Source: Primulina eburnea (lineage: Eukaryota > Streptophyta > Magnoliopsida > Lamiales > Gesneriaceae). Taken from it: 64,000 nt of DNA. The notes under the pieces were generated by a model, which did not search any database, was not told the DNA's origin, and saw only the letters and a program-made list of their open reading frames with translations. Positions 22,659 to 35,640 of this stretch are shown piece by piece (position 1 is the first letter of the stretch; each line of letters starts with the position of its first letter). Made by a program: the position numbers and the translations under genes. Location: NCBI RefSeq assembly GCF_022965805.1, contig NC_133104.1:39352682-39416681 (forward strand), given 5' to 3'.

Positions 22659-23964
22659 ATGAGTGGGGAGTCTACGGCAGGAGGCAGCGGCGGAGGAGAG
22701 TCGCAGAGGTCCGTTCCGACGCCGTTTTTGACGAAAACATACCAGTTGGTGGACGATCCATACACCGATGATTTGATCTCTTGGAATGAAGATGGAACGG
22801 CGTTTATTGTGTGGCGTCCAGCTGAATTTGCCAGAGATTTGCTGCCTAAATGTTTCAAACACAACAATTTCTCTAGCTTTGTTCGTCAGCTCAACACCTA
22901 CGTAAGTTTTCTTCAATAAAATTACCGGAGTGAAGTTGTTTTTCGATTGCTTAAATCCCATTCTTTTTGCTTCTGGAGTAATTGTTTCTTGTTTAATTAA
23001 AATTTTGAATTCATTCGTAAAAGGAAAAGAAAAAAATAAAGCTGTGCTCTTTTATTTTCAGTTTATGGGCAAAATTCATTCACCCATGGAACTGTTTGAA
23101 CTATTTTTGTTTTCCCCCTATGTAATAAGCAATGCTTATCCATGCAGAAACATGCTATTCATGTATTGTTTTATCGAGATTCAATAAAAGCTATTTAAAT
23201 AAAATCGATATTTTGATTTCTGCCATTTTTTTCCCTTTTTTTTTTTTTTTTTTCTGATTTCAATTGCTATTTTTTGTTTGAATTTGCAGGGGTTCAGAAA
23301 ACTTGTTCCCGATAGATGGGAATTTGCAAATGATTGCTTCAAAAGAGGTGAAAAAGCATTGCTTAGAGACATTCAGCGCCGGAGAATATCGACTGCCGTG
23401 GCGACATCACCGATGCCGACGACGGTGGTAGCAGTAAATGCACGTACAGTAACCGTCGCAGCATCCCCGGTAGCTTTTATCCAAGTCTCACCCACAAATT
23501 CGGCAGAGGAGCAGGTTTTCTCCTCCAACTCGTCTCCGGGGGTCAATACCGCCGCTCCGACAGCGATGCTGCTAGCTTGCACGTCAACTTCAGACATATT
23601 CGAAGAAAATGAAAAGTTAAGAAAAGAGAATTCGCATTTAAGCCAAGAGCTCAGTCGATTGAAGGGTTTATTTAGTAAAGTTTGTAGTTTAATGTCAAGT
23701 TATGCAACAAATCAAGACGAGATGGGTTTTCCGGAGGGGAGAGGAATGGATGCAATGGAGGCGGATGAAGGCGCCGCCGCCGTGAGTGATGGCGGAGAGA
23801 AGGCGGTAGATGACAAGGATGCGACTTTCCCCAGAATTTTTGGGGTTTCGTTAGCGGCCAAGAGACTGAAGAGGAACGAGGAGGATGAGACGCGGTGTTG
23901 TGGACCACAGATCAAATCAGAGCCTCAGAATTCAGGGACTATAGCAAATCACGACCCTCCATAG
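22659..23964 (+). CDS. HSFB2: Class B heat-shock transcription factor (HSFB2-like)
   Basis: Nuclear heat-shock factor of the repressor class. Two exons, 22659-22901 and 23290-23964, give 305 residues. The single intron falls inside the DNA-binding domain after LNTY and before [12 protein letters not shown], the position conserved in plant HSFs. The domain spans about residues 20-112 ([21 protein letters not shown]). A short oligomerisation region ([20 protein letters not shown]) follows at about 185-205 without the insertion typical of class A. The tail has PRIFGV, a variant of the class B (K/R)LFGV repression motif, next to a basic KRLKRNEE nuclear signal. No class A activator motif is seen. 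The start is the first ATG of the frame. Promoter heat-shock elements at 21963 and 22107 support heat control. Assignment to B2a or B2b is open. Confidence 0.9.
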
Positions 23965-24193
23965 CAATGCCCTGTTCTTGGGATTTTACGGTATGAAAAT
24001 CTAATTTTAGTGTGGATAAATAAATTATTGGGTACTGATGGTGAAAAGTGAGACACGTGTGTTCAGATTGTGATATTTTGAGAGATGGGCCATTTCAATT
24101 GTTGGGCTTGCTTAAAAAGAAGAATGATGGGCTTGGTTAAAAAAGAAGGTTTAGAACTTCAACAATGGAATGACTTGGAATTTGATTCCTTTA
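23965..24193. other. HSFB2 3' region
   Basis: Probably the 3' UTR. Nothing else is recognised. Confidence 0.4.
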
Positions 24194-24856
24194 GGCAATG
24201 TTTGGTTTGATGTATAGAGTAGGATGATAATTTTATCCGGACCAATCAAGCGCTTTGGTTCAGTGTTAAATCAACCTACCTTATCCCTCATAGGTCATGA
24301 TGGGTTTTAGGTAGGTTACAATAAATATCTCCTCACCCACAGGATTATTTATCCCAACCTTAATACCTCCTATTCTTCCAATTTACCCTTCTCCTTAAAT
24401 TCAAACTCACCACCACTTCCCGCCAAATCCAAACTTACTAACACTTCCCGCCACGACCGCCGCCTATACGACCCGCAGCGCGACCGCCGCCCGCCGAGGA
24501 CGCCAACCGCGGCCGAGCACCGGCCGACAGGCTATGGACCGCCGGCATTTAGCGACGGTTCTTAAAAATCCGTCGCAAATAGCGACGGATGTTTTTATAA
24601 ACCGTCGCTAAATTTGAGATCGGCGACGGTTTCTTAAACACCGTCGCTAAAAGCGACGGTTTTTAAGATCCGTCGCTAATTTCCCGGCAGGGGCAATTCG
24701 TCTTCTCATCAAAAAATTCAAATTATCCTACACTTAAAAATCTTACCCAACATAATATTATTTTACACCATATATTACAATCCTACCACAATCATTTTTC
24801 TTTATCATTTACATACTAATCATTAGTTTATCCTATCCTTCAAACCAAACGTAGCC
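24194..24856. mobile_element. PIF/Harbinger (Tourist-like) element, 663 bp
   Basis: Ends GGCAATGTTTGGTTTGA and TCAAACCAAACGTAGCC are inverted and are flanked by TTA (24191-24193, 24857-24859), the 3-bp TWA duplication of this superfamily. The interior has a GC-rich block (about 24420-24545) and then four GCGACGG/CCGTCGC inverted words (24550-24690) like those of the CACTA elements in this window. No transposase is present. Confidence 0.75.
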
Positions 24857-24859
24857 TTA

Positions 24860-26435
24860 CACTATGACTCAGAATTTCCAAGAAAAACCCAACCATAGTT
24901 GTAGGGAAAAAAATGTAACAGGTCCCTTATTTGAATTTTGTAAATAATCGGGAGAAATAAAAATAGACCACTGGGTCTTACTGTGTCATCAACGAACTCA
25001 TATCATGAACATCTCTCGATTTATTTTTTCGTCTTTGTTAAGGATCAATGATACTTTGACTCATATAGGCTGTAAACCTTTGAAATAAAAAAAAAGGAAG
25101 TGTAAATCCACTTGGGGTTGACATGTTTCGGATACCCTTAGATGCTAGTTAACACCTGTTTCAGCCAAAGATATTCTGGGATATAGGTCGAACTATATAG
25201 TTCTAAACATCTTAAAATTCCCAGTCCTGATCTTATATGTAATCATTACCACCAAACGTTCTTTTATGGCTTAATTTCATCTGATCGATTCTTTACAAGA
25301 TATTTGACCATTTTGCTCTAAATTTAAATCAGCAAAATCTACAATATCCAATATTTAGTTCATCTCTAGATCAATCAATACGGAGAAAATGGGCTCTTTT
25401 AAAATTTGAAAATCTATCCTGAGAGAAATATGAAGAAGAAAATGCTTTTGCAACCACCAATTCACATCAACTGGACTAAGAGTTCAGATTATCAAATCAA
25501 ATGTTGAAATGAAGCACACCGAATATAATATAATACCATATGCTTTTATCTAAGCTTTTTTCTCAATGGGGTACAAGAGGTGCCAAAAATATTAGAGATT
25601 TTCTGAGAACTAAAATGTTTTCATGTTGCCCTAATCAATAGCCTAAGAAACTACATATTATGAAAAATTTACGAGAGTTCGAGGTGAAAAGACAATAGCA
25701 ATCTTACATGAAAATATCGCTTCAAAAATTTCCGGAAGTGATCGAGAAGTTCATTGGCATATCTACAGTTTTAGCACTTGTGAAGACTGATGATGGGTAG
25801 AGTTTTTATCCTTGCCATGGATGCTTCGGAGAAAGATCATTTGCATATATCTACAGTTTTAGCTCAGATGACTGGTGGCACCAATGCTGGTTTTTTTTTT
25901 TTTTTTTTGAAAAAAAAATATATTTAATTTAATTTAATTTAATGCTATTTTGACCATGTTACATGCTTTATGTCCCACGTTGCTTCTTGGAATTTCTCCT
26001 TCATAAACTTGAAGCTGCTTTTCTTCGCAATATCTGCCAATAAAGGAGAATGGAAACTGGAATCCTCTGATGAAGTTTCACCGTAATCTGTTTTCGATTA
26101 ATGAAATTAGTGATTTTCTTGTTAAGAGGATGAATGATTTGGAAGCTTTGCTCCAGGTCCATGTGGTAAGTACACGAGACAGGCCAAGTTTCCTGAATAT
26201 CAACATACGTCCGCTGAGTATATATCCGAGGAGGCGAATCTGTTTTAAGAAAACTGTATCCTTAAATTAACAATAGAAACAAGGTTGGGTGCAAAAACAA
26301 GCAATTTTTTACAACGAAAACTTGAGAGGAGATCCAAGTTTCCAATTCTTCGGCTTTCTGTTCAAAGGATACAATAAAAAAATGATCCGGTTTGTTATTG
26401 ATTAGAGTACAAGATTACAGCAGTTGGTCAACACT
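24860..26435. other. Intergenic DNA without recognised features
   Basis: AT-rich. A short duplicated phrase (CATATCTACAGTTTTAGC at about 25758 and 25845) is the only internal repetition noticed. The open frame at 26070-26270 has no recognisable domain. Confidence 0.4.
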
Positions 26436-26439
26436 GTGT

Positions 26440-26590
26440 AATAACTTATGTTGCATGGATACATGTATGAGTGTCGTATCGAATACCATACAGATACGAC
26501 GATATGACAAAATTTGAAAATATAATGCAAGATACAACAATTATTAAAATATATATATAAATATTATATATGTTTAGTATTAAAAATCAT

Positions 26591-26634
<44 letters not shown>

Positions 26635-27430
26635 TTATGTAAATATATACGATGTACAACTTCAGAGCAGTGATTTAAAAAAGAAAGCCAAACCAAAACG
26701 TATCCCTGTCGTGTTCATGGTGCATATTTGTTGTCTCCAAAACGTATCTGACTAGTCAAACTTACAAAAAGCCAATGACACTAGTTTTTGTCTGACACGT
26801 ATATCGAGGTGTCATATCCGTATTTGTATTCGATATTTCGAAAAAAAATTAGGAGTATCTGTGCTCCATAGGTAACAACCAACATTATTAAAATCACATC
26901 ACAACATAACAAAGATAAACCATAGAACAGAAACAAAGACAACGATAAGAATGTCAAATGCAACTATGCAAGTTAATTTTATTTGACTCAATCACAAGGA
27001 AACATAACAATTTATGATCAAATGTCATTTGGAAATCCAATTACACATACACAAGCTAGACATAAATAAGTGAACTATAAGAAAGCATTGGAGGCAACGC
27101 ATAAATTAACTTTGTCACAAATTGTATTACAAATTTCGTGACAAAACAAAAATCCGAAAAGGACCATTTCTTCAACAAAGAAATAAATGCTTACCAGAAG
27201 ATGGAGGAAGTTGATAATGCCTCTTTAAGAACTTTGAGGCTTGCCCATCTTTCTTGTGGCATGATATCCATATTAATGATTGGCATCACCCAAGTATCGT
27301 CGAGCATATCTAGGACTGATACTATGTAGCACAAATACCTTAATTTTTTTTTGAAGTATCGGATGTATATGTGTGTCGGATACGACAAAATCCGTATCGT
27401 TGACTTTTTTAGAGTTGGCCACTCGGATAT
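26440..27430. repeat. Dispersed repeat with GTATCCGATACG-like words
   Basis: Related words occur at 26470-26515 (GTGTCGTATCGAATACCATA), 26785-26840 (GACACGTATATCG, CATATCCGTATT) and 27355-27430 (GTCGGATACGACAAAATCCG). The two ends look loosely inverted, as in a non-autonomous transposon, but no terminus could be fixed. A TA microsatellite lies within. Confidence 0.35.
26593..26629. repeat. (TA)n microsatellite
   Basis: An uninterrupted AT dinucleotide run. Confidence 0.9.
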
Positions 27431-28107
27431 GTTGGGCAAAATTGCAAATATTTAAAAATTTTAGGGGTTAATCGAAAAAAGTTAAAATTTCTATGGACTA
27501 CATGGAAAATAATTTAAAAGGAATTGGGCTTTGTGCTTTAAAATCCCTAAATAAATTACAGTTTTCGCATTCTCTGTATTTTTTACTATTTATTAAGTTT
27601 AAGCATATTAGAATAACTGTTTTTGATGTCTTTGGTCTGTTTTTTGGTTTCCCTATTTTGCCCCTATTTGATATCAAAATTATATTTTTGTTTTTTTTAT
27701 TTCAAAAAACATTTTTTTTATTACAATTATTCAAATAGCACTTTAGTACCTCGATAATTTGTCAAATTTCATTTTAGTCCATAAATAATTATAAAAAAAA
27801 ATTGTACACACACGCACCGCGTGTGCAGAGTAGCTAGTATGATGATTGATGCAGCACGTTAGAGCCAGCCTATTTTAAAATTAAAATTCTTATATTGAAT
27901 TCTAAATTAAAATTCTTATAAGAAGAAGACGGTTGCCCACGTTGGTTCTTTATTTTGATTACTTATCTTGAATGATGTTTGATCAGTTTGGATGACACAA
28001 CTTATTCCATGACCGACTTTATGTTTCTTGCTTGTCATAACTTCAAATAGTCTATTTGCAATGAAATTTTTCAAAAAGAGCAAGAGGGTGTAGATGATTA
28101 TTCCCAT

Positions 28108-28565
28108 ATGTCGAAATTTGTAACGAAGATTGAAAAGGGAGCTGGTGGATGAAATGTTACTTAGTCGTGTAACATATGTACTAAAGTGTACAAGAGATCG
28201 TACTCGAGGATGAAAGCACATCTATTAAAACTCAAAGGATTTGGAATTGCTGGTTGCGTAGCTGTTTCAATAGATCAAATAAAACATGTGCAACAACTTG
28301 TGGATGACGCAAATCGAAAAAGAAAAATGCTAAACCGAAAGAAGTTCAATTGCCTTCATCATCAAACATGGCTTCAAAATCCTCGTGCAGTGGTCATTTC
28401 TCTTTGCAAAGTGATTATCCAACAAAGAAGAGAAAAGGAACACTTAGCCCTCTTGAAAAAGCTTTTAACTTGAATGCGAGAGATGAGCTCCACCCAGAAA
28501 TTGCAAGGTTCTTTACATGGGGATTATCTTTCAATAATTCTAGAAATAATAATAATTATAAATAA
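28108..28565 (+). pseudogene. Fragment of another hAT transposase (BED finger and linker)
   Basis: Reads as the N-terminal part of a BED/DUF659 hAT protein: KFVTKIEKGAGG, then CNICTKVYKRSYSRMKAHLL (Cys pair and His of the finger), then a linker. After a frame change near 28340 come TKKRKGTLSPLEKAFNLNA and LHPEIARFFTWGLSFNNSRN, where the family typically has an EKAFN...EIARxFY...GLPF pattern. Two in-frame stops (28150-28152 and 28162-28164) precede the finger. It stops at 28565 with no catalytic core downstream, so it is a truncated remnant. It is a different lineage from the transposon at 17333-20415. Confidence 0.75.
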
Positions 28566-29629
28566 CATCTTCGAGAAAGAAGAAACCCAGTATTATTTAA
28601 CAGAAATGGTGACCAAAGTTTCCAAAAATATCTGTTTAAGAAACTGTATGCATAGAATTGTTAAAACACAATTTCACGTTCCAAGTATAGTACCGTACTA
28701 CTGTGCAAGAAACTAGTAGAAATTCATGTCTTGGGTTTTTTTTTTTATTTTTAAAAAAAAGTCTTTATATTTCTAGAGGAAAAAAACTCGTAAATACCCG
28801 AATTAATGGACTCAATCACAAAATAATCAAAATTAATGCTGGAAACGGAGGTTGTGGGGGCCCGCAGGAGTTCGGATTTCCATAATGAGGCAGATGATAG
28901 CACAAATTCAAGAAGCTTCCGTCGATCGTTGCGGGTCGTCACGGTAAGCCCGCAACATGGGATTTGAAAATTCCACGAAAAGTTGAAATTAACTCGAACT
29001 TTTGGGCTGATTAATTTCTTGAAATAATGATATACCTAAATTTTCATTCAATTTCCGGCAGAAAAACAAGGATTTTTTCTAAATAAATTGAATAAAATAA
29101 TATTCATGAATAGTGAAGTGAAAGACTGCTTCTCTTGATTTCCATTTGCTTACTGATGTTCAATTTTCATAGTATATTTAAAATGTACAAAAACTCATGA
29201 TAGACGAATTTATTGAATCCAACTCATGAAAAATATTATTTTTTATATCAAAATTGTTACTTTCATTGCATATATAGATCATGAGATAAAACGGATATAG
29301 ATTCGTAAACGACGTAAGACCTGCTCTAAGAAGTGGATGCTTTGAAATCACTTTCATACTACATCAAAGACACATCAATGAGAATGGCAAGGGTGAGTAG
29401 CCAGCCTCCTTTACTAAAAATCTTTAAAATTAATGTGTAATTTCTTGAAAATAAAAGTTTTTTTTACAATATACAAATTATCCCCTGAACAATCTTGAAT
29501 TTTTAGTTGCATTTGATGGCCTCCAAGCACGAGGATCATGGCAATAAGAGGTTCCATATATCACTGGGCTCACTCTCAAGGTGCCACTGTAATTAATATT
29601 TAAAAAAGAACTAATAGTGAATGTTCCAT
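28566..29629. other. Intergenic DNA
   Basis: Contains the 3' flank of the acyltransferase gene on the minus strand. No other feature is recognised. Confidence 0.4.
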
Positions 29630-32600
29630 TCATGGCTCAAAAGATGGAACCTGATCCATAGATGCATACAGGGCTCGGTACATGGTCCTGTCGAATATAC
29701 CCCTGTAAGGATCTTCCTTTCTTTTTTCTAGCAGATATGTTAAGTTCGCTTCAACTTCAGATTTTATCTGCAAGTACACTTCTCTGGCTCTTTCTTTGTC
29801 CTTCAACATGTCTTTCCTTCCCTTTGTATGAATAGGCTTCCCAAACAAGTAGTACAATCGTCCTGGAACTTTTGGAAGAAGTACAGGAAAATATAAATCT
29901 TGATTTGCAACCTCACCGTTCATTCCAGCCCTGTCAGGTGTATCAAAAAGCTTTGAGCATGTATTGTGATATGTAAGTAGTATCTAGTATACGTATGTTA
30001 CCTCACATTAAATGATTTGTATCTTTCGTTATCTCTTCTTATTCGGTCACTCAAGAAAGGGATCTTCATCAAGTCATCATAGTCCAACACTAGCTGCCAG
30101 TTTGAAGAATTTAGAATGTAAGGGCATCAAGAAACATCAGGAGTTGCATCTTGATTTCGAGACATGGAGCTTATCATCAAAAGCACATTAACTTTGGATA
30201 ACTCAAAAGTTTCCAAAGAAGTGTAGAAGAAAATGGATCGATAATAATTTTGGGGCCAGATCTCCTCCACTGCATGTTCTCTGCTGTGCTCTATTTAAGT
30301 TTAACCCCTCAATAAGTCACGAAATCATTTAAATCATGCTTAATAACTTCAAACCACTTAATGCCGACTCCAACTCCTTTCCTTTGAGCCAACTATTAAC
30401 ATCTACTTGTAGTTGGTTAGAGATGCCTCGAGTGATAAAGATGAACACACCAAAACCATTATATGGCGTTCCACTCAAATTCTATCCATTATCACCGAAA
30501 CGCCAAAAAGTGAAAATTTGATGCAGGAATAGTATAAGGCAAGAAATAATGGAATCAGTTCATCGTAAACCAAGTTTGACTAATCTTATGAATAAAACAT
30601 TACCTCTGCTATGTCATCTTCTCCAACTACTCCAAAAGGTACAATTGTGGCTCCAAATCTTGCAGCCATCCTAACAAACTCGGGCTGGTCAGGCCAAAAC
30701 AATTTATACTCTTCACCCTGTATAAATTAAAGGCCCAAATACATCAAATTACAATCCCGTTTCTCACAAGAAAGGAAAGAAAAAGGCAGTTGGTTTAAAA
30801 AGAAAAAAAATAGCAAACCTTACGGTGTAGAAACTCACGAGCACCACCAGGATAAAGTAGCACATGAGATTTTGTCGAGAACAACTTGAAAAGGCTGCTT
30901 GGACTTACAGGCAGTGCACCATATATTCTAAGATGGTCGGTGAAAGAAAATTCCTTGTTTTCACCTTCCATAAGATGCGAAAACAATGATGGATGTGCTA
31001 TCCCACGAACCATTATCTTTTTTTCCCGGAGAAACTCTTCGACTAATGGTATAACTTCTAGCCCCATAAGCATGTGATAACCAACTAACAAGACTGGACC
31101 TTCATCTGGAACTCCAGATAGTCCTCTCACTATCTTTCCATCTTCCATGGTTGATAATATTACAGGACCAGTATAATTACGTAGCCATCTGTATTGAGTA
31201 ACGCTTGATATTAGCTTCTAGAAAACATCTAAAAAACAAATGAAGTATGAAACTCGAATGTCATTTGATTGGGAATTTGTTTCAATATCCAAGAACTATA
31301 CGGAATGAAATATCAAGAAAACTCTAAAGCGCAAGGAACTGTGTCAAATTACCTATTTTCCACAACTGTTTGCTTAAACTCAGACATACTGGGAGGCAGA
31401 AAATCCATCACATAGTCATGTTTTCTTGATCGACGGTAGGTGCAAGTAGCTTTGATAATTGTCAATAAATTAATGCCATCTTCCTGCATCAATACAAGTT
31501 GCAATGGATCAATACCACTGTGGATATACAGTTGTAAAATAACCATATCACAGCAAGTGTTGCTGAATCCAACCATTTGATCAAAGGATTTTGACAAGTG
31601 GTTTGCATAAACTAAATCTCTGGGATGATTTCAAAGCACAAAAAACAAAATATACTTTACGAACATATTCTGATTAAAAACAGCCAAGTAATAATAGGAA
31701 CAGGATGATATGAAGCACTTTTTAGCAAATTTTAAATCAACAAATTCAACTTCACAGAATTTTTCACATGCGATGTACTTTCTTGCAGTTCATCAAGTTT
31801 CTGCCTTAAAAAAGGTAGATACTATATCTCATTTGAAATTTTAGATAGTATTGATTTGGAAAACGCTTCCTTTAAACTCCATAATTTTAGGAAGAGTTAT
31901 GAGGTATTTCAGAAGTTCTTGAACTATACTAACTTTTCTAGTGCCCCCATGGTGAGTGTCTTTACATCAAATTAGTTCCTACTACCTGTGGCTACACTAA
32001 AACTCCATTACTATAAGTAGTACTAGAGAAAATAAAAGTAGGCTTTTCCATCTGCTAGCATTGTTATATGGAGTCGATTCTTTATCAATAGCCCACCCTT
32101 TCCTTGAAATTTTCTAGATAGGACTTAAATATAAGAATTGAGTTTCATTGAATGAGTAACTGAGAACAAAGGAGAGGGATATGGAAAGAATGAAATAATG
32201 AAAGTGGAAGCCATTGCTAGTCGGAACAACATCTCATGATCCATTGATTAATACAGAATCCATGTCCTGGGTATATCAAAAAGCATCTATTGGCTAAGCA
32301 TATAAATTAATCATTTTTCATAAGAAAATGTACTATCTACATTTCTTAAAGCAAATGTATTTTCAGATATTACAGAACTGCACGCATTTCTGAAAGAAAC
32401 TGGGGTGAAATTCTCACCTACCAATAATATGGTATGCCCGTTGTCTTTGAAGTATTTTATTTTGCAATTTTGTATTGATCTCAAAAGCCTCCGAGCTTCG
32501 TCTTCACTGGGAAGCATATTATCTTTGCCACTGAGATCCAAATGCATCATCACAATCACAAATTTAAATAATGGCTTTGCAGCTTGACTCACACATCAAG

Positions 32601-35600
32601 AGCAGAGTGATGAAATGGTAAATCGAAGATAGGAGTGTCTTTTGCCTGAATCCTTTTAACTTTATACATCAACAAAGTCAACTTAGCACAATATTCTGAA
32701 TGAATCATAGGTAGAGAATAAACCTAGCAATAACAAGTACTTCAGCTCTAATGGCATGAAGACGAGAAATGGTATAAGCAGCAGCAGTTTTGAGCAGCTT
32801 CAATTTCCAAATTAGAGTTGCTTTAGGTATGATATTCGCCAAGCCCTGTGCATATTCAAATTCGAATAGAAAAATCACTATTTCACAAAGATTGATCATG
32901 CATAGTTTCATCCCCACAAAATTGTTTAACAATTGAAAGACACATAAAGATATGTAACATGTATTAATTTTGTTTCAGGTTATTATTTTTTAACTAGTCC
33001 ATGTCGCAAATTCGTTTAACAGTAACAGGGATAAAAAAACCCATTTGACTGCGAAAAAATCAAAGACAATAAATGTAAGCAATGAAAAATGTTCTTACAG
33101 AAAGGAGCGTTAGCAGTACAGTAAGGTTGCCAGCAAGTTGTTCAAAATATTGTGTTGGAGATAGCATCGTGTCAATATTTACTGCAGCCATCTTCACTGG
33201 ATCACCTGGAGTGAACATAAAATAATTTGCTGAACAAGTTACTCAGAAGGCTCGACAACAGTAACAATGTATAACCAAAATTAATGGGTAAAAGAATAGG
33301 TAAAGCAACGATCTCCAAAGCCAATATGTAAAGGCAAGATTGTACGTTAAGTTGCAGCACAGCAGAAACTTAGAAACGCAAAGACAGTAAAACAAGTCAG
33401 GCATTACAGTGGCTGATTTTGGTTCTGACTAAAATCACAAACCAGGACGATTACTTATTTTTTATTTTGGCATCAGCTTTGAACCTTAGGAGCTAATAGA
33501 AATGAAATGAACTCCCAGCACCATTTCCTTAAATATCCTTGAACTTGTAATTATATAAAAGCACAAGAAAATTGATACAAACTTGTTACCGGCATCGAAA
33601 AGGCTCAAATAAGTAATAATTGTTAAAATTACCGCTAGGAGTGGAACCTGACCGTAAACGACGGTAAAAAAGTTAAATACATCATTATTTCTTATTTGTG
33701 AGCATACTAGGAGAGAAAAAATAAAGATGTGTGGATAACAAATGAATAGAGCATTACTAGTGTAGTCGTGCTCAAAGGCCACCCCTAATTTCATTTCAAT
33801 GCCTGAGACTGATTTGTGAAAATGGATATCTTAATGTTTAAAGCTATTCACAGATTTCATGTGTTAAACAAATATAATCTTTTGAGATCGAACAAACTAA
33901 CTAACTATGAAAGCAGTGTGTACATACCCATAACAAAGCTTAGGAGATAAGGAACTGTGATATGCAGTTCTTTAGGTAAAGCTTCCAATAGTGGAAAGAA
34001 AGGCTGCAGTTGTGACCTGCCAAATGAAGTTGCTGAAAAAATGAATTATCAGCAATGCCATTCAGCTCATGTAAGAAACTAAGAACAACTGTATTGCATG
34101 TGTTGTAAACTTACCTGGATTAGCTACCACGACTAAGAGGTCATTTTAGGATAACGTGCTGCCACTGCGAGAGCCAAGCACCCACCAAAAGAATCTCCAA
34201 CTAGATAAATAGGTTTTTTGGGGGATAAGTTGTGTTCGGCCCTCACAGTTTCGCCAACCCATTCCACCAACTCTGGAAATTTATAGAATAAAACTATCAT
34301 TCGTATAAAGCAACGTAAAATCTATGCTTTAGAAATAAGCATGAATTCTCAATGTCATTGAAACACATGTAAATACCACACAGTAAAAGTAAAGCAATAA
34401 GAAGTTACGACCTACAAATGGCGTACGGTCATGAACTGGGATATGCATGCAACGAACATCAAATACCCTGGGACCAAGAAAAACGTCACATCCTAATTGA
34501 CCATGAAACACAATACAGAAAATTAAGTAGCAAGATTGTCAGACAGGTGAGCATCATCATACAGTTTAGGAACATAAACAGAATCTTAATCCGTGCAGAT
34601 CAACTAAAGCCTTCTGATTAATCGATTTGATTTCTGCACAAGAACGTGTACGTACTGTTTGGTTCAAAGAATCGAGAGAATTGAGGCGTTTATTTCATAT
34701 CTTAATACATACAGCAAAACTATTAACTTTTCTACAATTCATGGACAGTACCACACGCGCACGAAAGACAAGTATAACATAGTTCGTGTTCATATCAACT
34801 CTATTGATGACTTACTTTCCAAGAGACTTATGATGCAGGGTGAGACCGAGTCCAAGTCCATCCATTCCTGCATCAGCAAGCAAACTATAAGCATACACCT
34901 TTCCGATTAAAGCACTAGCAATCATCACTAGCAAGTAGCAATCATCATACAGGAACTCATTAATCAAACTAAATTAAGAGATGATAAATATTTGGCGGGC
35001 CAAGGAACATCTGAACGGGGTAATCACCCCCAGAACCTGTAGCATCACCCCCTACAGGCATTGGGGATCCAGGATTTCTGGATGATGTGGATAATTGAAT
35101 ATCCTTTGGGAAGGGAAACTTGAATATTTCGAAAATATATCTAAAAATGCATATGTCCACGGCTGGATTCACCCTGCCATGGCCTTTCTTGGTTGTGGGA
35201 CTAAGCATCAATTGTTTACCGGGTAAGAACAGAAGTACAGGTGAATTTCTTAAATGAGGGCCGCAAGAAATTGGAGTAAACCACCGAGGTGGGCCACCAT
35301 CAGGCCTAATTATTTCTTTTGCATGATCAAGATAATCCTTCACGGTTTGAGTTCCATATCCATCATCCCACAAAGCCTCTAGCTTTTCCTCTTCAAAATC
35401 ATTCTCATTTTTTAGCTTCCCAACAGTTGAACTTCCGTTCTCGTTCTCAAAATCAACCGAATCCATTTTATTTCCCTTCTCCACTGCAGAAGGCACCCCA
35501 TTTACTTTAACAGAATCATAAGATACAACAGATGAATCGCGGCTACCTACACACTGTACTTGAAATCTAGTACAAAATGGTTTCCCTAAATTCAAAGTGA

Positions 35601-35640
35601 AATGATTAGATATCCCAAAAGTTTTAACAACTGAAGCCAT
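29630..35640 (-). pseudogene. PES: Phytyl ester synthase-type acyltransferase (PES1/PES2 family), frameshifted in exon 4
   Basis: Plastid esterase/acyltransferase that makes fatty-acid phytyl esters and triacylglycerol during chlorophyll breakdown. Thirteen exons: 35640-35220, 34867-34816, 34467-34412, 34272-34115, 34032-33928, 33205-33099, 32845-32724, 32530-32422, 31483-31353, 31188-30819, 30717-30604, 30093-30002, 29930-29630. The alpha/beta-hydrolase half has the nucleophile elbow GDSFGG (exon 4) and ASGKDNMLPS. The acyltransferase half has GYHMLMGLE, GIAHPSLFSH and LLYPGGAREF. Exons sum to 2138 bases, one short of 713 codons. The missing base is in exon 4 after ARYP: a run of four A where five would give KNDLLVVVANP, so the frame runs into a stop (KMTS). 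Every other junction is in phase. Either this is a very young loss of function or a sequencing error in a homopolymer. Without the break the protein would be about 712 residues, close to my recollection of Arabidopsis PES1/2 (about 700). Confidence 0.85.
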
